Assembly: GCA_946186115.1 (NCBI GenBank)
Contig: CAMHLV010000034.1
Span: 1 to 33,272 of the forward strand
DNA: 33,272 bases
From: an uncultured Prevotella sp.
GTDB taxonomy: Bacteria > Bacteroidota > Bacteroidia > Bacteroidales > Bacteroidaceae
Direction of reading: 5' to 3'
The notes beneath the pieces were generated by a model, which ran no database searches, had not been told where the DNA came from, and saw nothing but the letters and a program-made list of their open reading frames with translations. Each line of letters begins with the position of its first letter. Position 1 is the first letter of the stretch. Of the stretch, positions 30,865 through 33,272 are shown one piece after another. The translations under genes were made by a program, and so were the position numbers.

Positions 30865-33159
30865 TTATTCAATTATCGCTTCCTTGTGTACAACTATTCC
30901 ATCGTCGCTAACACCTTCGAGGGTGACGAGGTAGCGTTTGGAGATGTCAGAGGCATAGAACTTAACGGTGGCATGGCCGTTGTCGTCTGTTGCCACCTTC
31001 GGATTCCAGTAGAGCGTTGTGCGATGGTCAGGGCGGGTTTTGGCAGACGGGTCAGGATATTGTGGCGAGTAGAACGCCCGTGCAGGTTGGTAGCCTTGTT
31101 GTTGGACGGTAGCCATGGAGAGTGGGCGGAAGATCCTGCCCTTCAGGCCAGGCTTCTGCCGGACGAGCAGCAGTCCCGAGGTTGACACGTTCCAGCCATA
31201 GATGGTCATGTGGGCGGCACCGACATGGTCGAACCATTCGATGGACTCAATGGTCTCGGGCTGAAGCATCAGCAATTCCTCCACGTTGCTGCGAAACTCG
31301 TCGATGAAAATGACTGGACCGTCTTGCGCTCGCGTAACTGTGCCTGAGCGGTATCTGATGCGCAGCTCGCCATTGGCATCGCGATAGACGGGAATGCCTA
31401 AGGTGCTGAGCAGGATCTCCATCGAGTAGAAATTGTTGAGCAAGGGGTCGTCATCATAAAAAGCACGGAAGGGCGGCATACCCAGCAGGTTGGTGGGCTT
31501 GTGCTGACGTTTCTTCTCCGTGACCACCTCAGGCAGGTCGATGGTGCGATCCACGCTGCCATACATGACTTGTTCATTGGCCTGCTTGGCAAAACTCACA
31601 GGGGGACAGACCCCATGTGAGGGATTTCCTACAGAGGGTCTGTCCCCCTGTGAGCTAATCGTTGGGTATGACGGTTCGTCGATATTGAGTTGTACTAGAC
31701 TGGTACTGCCTGTCTGGCGCATACCCTCTAAGAGATAAGTGGTCCCATCAGGAAAGTCCAGACCATTGATGGTGAAACGCGAACTGTCACCCAGTTCGAA
31801 GGTCTCACGGAAACCAGTATCAGGACGTAGCAGTACCAGTTGAGGGTGCTTGACTTTCTTGAAGATTGTTCCGCGAATCTGCCCGGAGATGGTCTGCGAG
31901 GTCTGGAAGCCATATTGAATGTCAGGGTGCTTGTCTTTCAGTATATCGCTGAGGGCATATCCGTCAGGTGAGCGCATCAGATACTCATCAATGGCAGGTT
32001 GCAGCGTGTCGGGCTTTACCACGTCATAGTCGGTAACACTGAGTGAAAATGACCCGTAGAGTGGCGTGCCGTCAGCTTCTGCAAGGTCTATCGACAACTC
32101 CATCAGTTCGTTCTGGGTACGGGCTTTGCCACTGATAGCTACCTGTGGCTTGATTTCCTCGATGGTAGTCTGGCTCTCGGCAATGACGGCTCCCGTCTCG
32201 CGGTTCACCATAGCTATGCTGATGTTGCCCGGTCGCAGCGAATGGCAGTCGATGCGTAACACCTTGCCCTGCGTATAGTCCGCAACGATGAGGTTTCCGC
32301 TGCCGTAGAGCGTACAAGCCAGAGGTTCGTCAGTCGTCGCGTTGAACTGTATCAGCATCTGTCCTTTGCGCCGGACCACCTGCAACTTCGGGGATGCTTG
32401 AAGCAAGTTGTTATTTTGCTTGAAGTAAACTCCAGGTTTACTTGAGGTAAACTCCGAGTTTACTTGAGGTAAATTTCCAACTACCCACAAAGGCTTATAG
32501 AAGAAGCGCTCCGCAGGGAAGTTGCGCATCCATTGCGTATAGGCTGCTAACGTGTAACTGCCGCCGTGCAGATGACGCGGCAACGTGATAGCATTAGCAA
32601 AGACCCCGTCGCTGTCGCACTTCACGATGAAGCGTTGCACCAGCGTATCGGCCTGCTGGTCGTGCAACTCCAAATAAACGTAGCGTGAGCGGCTGATAGG
32701 CGTATGTGTGACGGCATCCACCAGATGTGTACGGAACCACACTGTATCCCCCGGCACATAATAAGGCTTGTCCGTATGCACGTAAATCTGCTCCTGCGGA
32801 ACTTTGCGGTAGTAGTCCAATATGCGTTGTTGGATGTCGAGCGTATCCGCTTTCTTTTGCAGCGTCTCGACGGCAGCGCGCAAAACCGTCTGCCATTTGT
32901 CAGCGCTGACCCGTCGGCGCATGCCCTCAATGGTGTCTTTCAGTTCCTGAAACTGCTGGCGCGAAAGACGGCCTTGATAGTTGTGGGCCAGTTCGCGCAC
33001 AATGACGGCAATAGCTTGGTCGTTGGCGGTGTTATGACCTGTAAACCTCTCGCTGACATGGAGCATTTTGGCTCGCAAGTCGCCGTATGTGCTGATAGTC
33101 TGAGAACTAATATTCAGCGTTACCATCGTTATACCTATTATAATAAAAAGACGTTTCAT
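30865..33159 (-). CDS. Exported MG2-domain protein with a TonB-plug-like region
   Basis: A 764-residue protein with signal peptide MKRLFIIIGITMVTLNISSQ. Residues about 45-115 are helical. About 120-225 is an MG2 (alpha-2-macroglobulin-like) domain with QIYVHTDKPYYVPGDTVWF and GGSYTLAAYTQWM. Beta domains follow to about 490. About 560-700 resembles a TonB receptor plug (LLSTLGIPVYRDANGELRIR, VIFIDEFRSNVEEL, ETIESIEWF). The end (VKFYASDISKRYLVTLEGVS) is the conserved C-terminus. No barrel follows, so it is not a transporter; a surface-anchored or periplasmic role is likely but unknown. GGAGG before the ATG lies inside the upstream gene, which overlaps by ATGA. Two repeat insertions are present, at about residues 231-246 and 502-521. 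Confidence 0.82.
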   Translation of the reverse strand: MKRLFIIIGITMVTLNISSQTISTYGDLRAKMLHVSERFTGHNTANDQAIAVIVRELAHNYQGRLSRQQFQELKDTIEGMRRRVSADKWQTVLRAAVETLQKKADTLDIQQRILDYYRKVPQEQIYVHTDKPYYVPGDTVWFRTHLVDAVTHTPISRSRYVYLELHDQQADTLVQRFIVKCDSDGVFANAITLPRHLHGGSYTLAAYTQWMRNFPAERFFYKPLWVVGNLPQVNSEFTSSKPGVYFKQNNNLLQASPKLQVVRRKGQMLIQFNATTDEPLACTLYGSGNLIVADYTQGKVLRIDCHSLRPGNISIAMVNRETGAVIAESQTTIEEIKPQVAISGKARTQNELMELSIDLAEADGTPLYGSFSLSVTDYDVVKPDTLQPAIDEYLMRSPDGYALSDILKDKHPDIQYGFQTSQTISGQIRGTIFKKVKHPQLVLLRPDTGFRETFELGDSSRFTINGLDFPDGTTYLLEGMRQTGSTSLVQLNIDEPSYPTISSQGDRPSVGNPSHGVCPPVSFAKQANEQVMYGSVDRTIDLPEVVTEKKRQHKPTNLLGMPPFRAFYDDDPLLNNFYSMEILLSTLGIPVYRDANGELRIRYRSGTVTRAQDGPVIFIDEFRSNVEELLMLQPETIESIEWFDHVGAAHMTIYGWNVSTSGLLLVRQKPGLKGRIFRPLSMATVQQQGYQPARAFYSPQYPDPSAKTRPDHRTTLYWNPKVATDDNGHATVKFYASDISKRYLVTLEGVSDDGIVVHKEAIIE
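31595..31654. repeat. 19-bp perfect inverted repeat inside the MG2 gene
   Basis: Arm CTCACAGGGGGACAGACCC (31595-31613) and its exact complement (31636-31654) enclose a 22-nt loop. It is 60 bp in total and in frame, encoding SQGDRPSVGNPSHGVCPPVS. It interrupts the stretch between YPTIS and FAKQANEQ. Confidence 0.85.
32423..32473. repeat. 22-bp hairpin tandem inside the MG2 gene
   Basis: Two 22-bp units (32425-32446 and 32447-32468) plus a partial third. Each unit is a hairpin: GTAAAC, loop TCCAG or TCCGA, GTTTAC. The first has a full 8-bp stem (AAGTAAAC with GTTTACTT) and a 5-nt loop, the same geometry as the TTCTG hairpins. It encodes QVNSEFTSSKPGVYFK. Confidence 0.8.
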
Positions 33160-33272
33160 GGCTGTTCCTCCGTTATTTGATTAATGTTCATAGCTTCTTC
33201 CTGCACGTCATCTTTAGTCAGTTCGCCTATCATGATGCGCTGTACCAATTTCTGCAGACGGGCATCGGCACG
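33156..33272 (-). CDS. 3' end of an unidentified gene (truncated by the window)
   Basis: The last 38 codons of a minus-strand gene run off the window edge. The visible C-terminus is helical and charged (RLQKLVQRIMIGELTKDD, then an acidic, Gln/Glu-rich end). Its TGA overlaps the ATG of the MG2 gene (ATGA), and the MG2 ribosome-binding site lies inside it, so the two are co-translated. I do not recognise the family. Confidence 0.7.
   Translation of the reverse strand, partial: RADARLQKLVQRIMIGELTKDDVQEEAMNINQITEEQP

Overview
The window looks like a chromosomal segment of a Prevotella-type member of the Bacteroidales (Prevotella in the broad sense). This is inferred from the sequence style, not from a database match. 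Promoters are of the Bacteroidetes type: a TTTG-like -33 box about 19-20 nt before TAnnTTTG. Many proteins are secreted glycan-active enzymes. One secreted protein has a DUF6359/Ig-like build and a type IX-like tail, and one short protein begins with a YISP-type motif that I recall as common in Prevotella.

Layout. 1-2.7 kb: an XRE regulator, a promoter-to-terminator unit that may be a structured small RNA (about 426-602), glycerate kinase, and an unknown secreted protein. 2.8-7.8 kb: a full-length purL followed, with overlapping stop/start codons, by two half-size chromate transporter genes and a 17-bp bidirectional terminator. 7.8-10.9 kb (minus strand): a small outer-membrane beta-barrel protein, a secreted FMN-binding-domain protein and a GH127 enzyme. 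11-15.3 kb: a 1421-residue multi-module glycosidase whose order (GH43-like propeller, sialidase-like propeller, jelly-roll, six-hairpin domain) resembles the GH143/GH142 enzyme of rhamnogalacturonan-II (RG-II) degradation. 15.3-17.1 kb (minus): the secreted DUF6359 protein coupled to the 63-residue peptide. 17.3-26.9 kb: GH78, then a GH115-GH13 pair, then a convergent GH95. 27-28.3 kb: a REP-associated tyrosine transposase (RAYT) carrying a DprA/SLOG-like C-terminal domain. 28.3-30 kb: gene remnants, a TonB-domain lipoprotein and a second small-RNA candidate. 30-33.3 kb (minus): two tandem paralogues of the MG2/TonB-plug type.

The glycosidases would act in the periplasm or at the cell surface on plant side chains: beta-L-arabinofuranose, possibly the ulosonic acid DHA, rhamnose, L-fucose or L-galactose, and glucuronic acid. 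GH13 would act on alpha-glucan. No SusC/SusD pair is visible, so this is a loose CAZyme cluster rather than a canonical PUL.

The most unusual signal runs across unrelated genes. Short sequence cassettes sit in frame inside coding regions. They include hairpins of 8 bp stem and 5-nt loop (TTCTG or TTCAG) whose stems differ but stay paired, heptamer tandem arrays in PurL, the 1421-residue glycosidase, GH78 and GH95, a 19-bp perfect inverted repeat, and a 22-bp hairpin tandem. The RAYT gene carries two of the hairpins inside itself. A RAYT-linked system of dispersed intragenic hairpins is the leading candidate for an undescribed system here. The link is inference.
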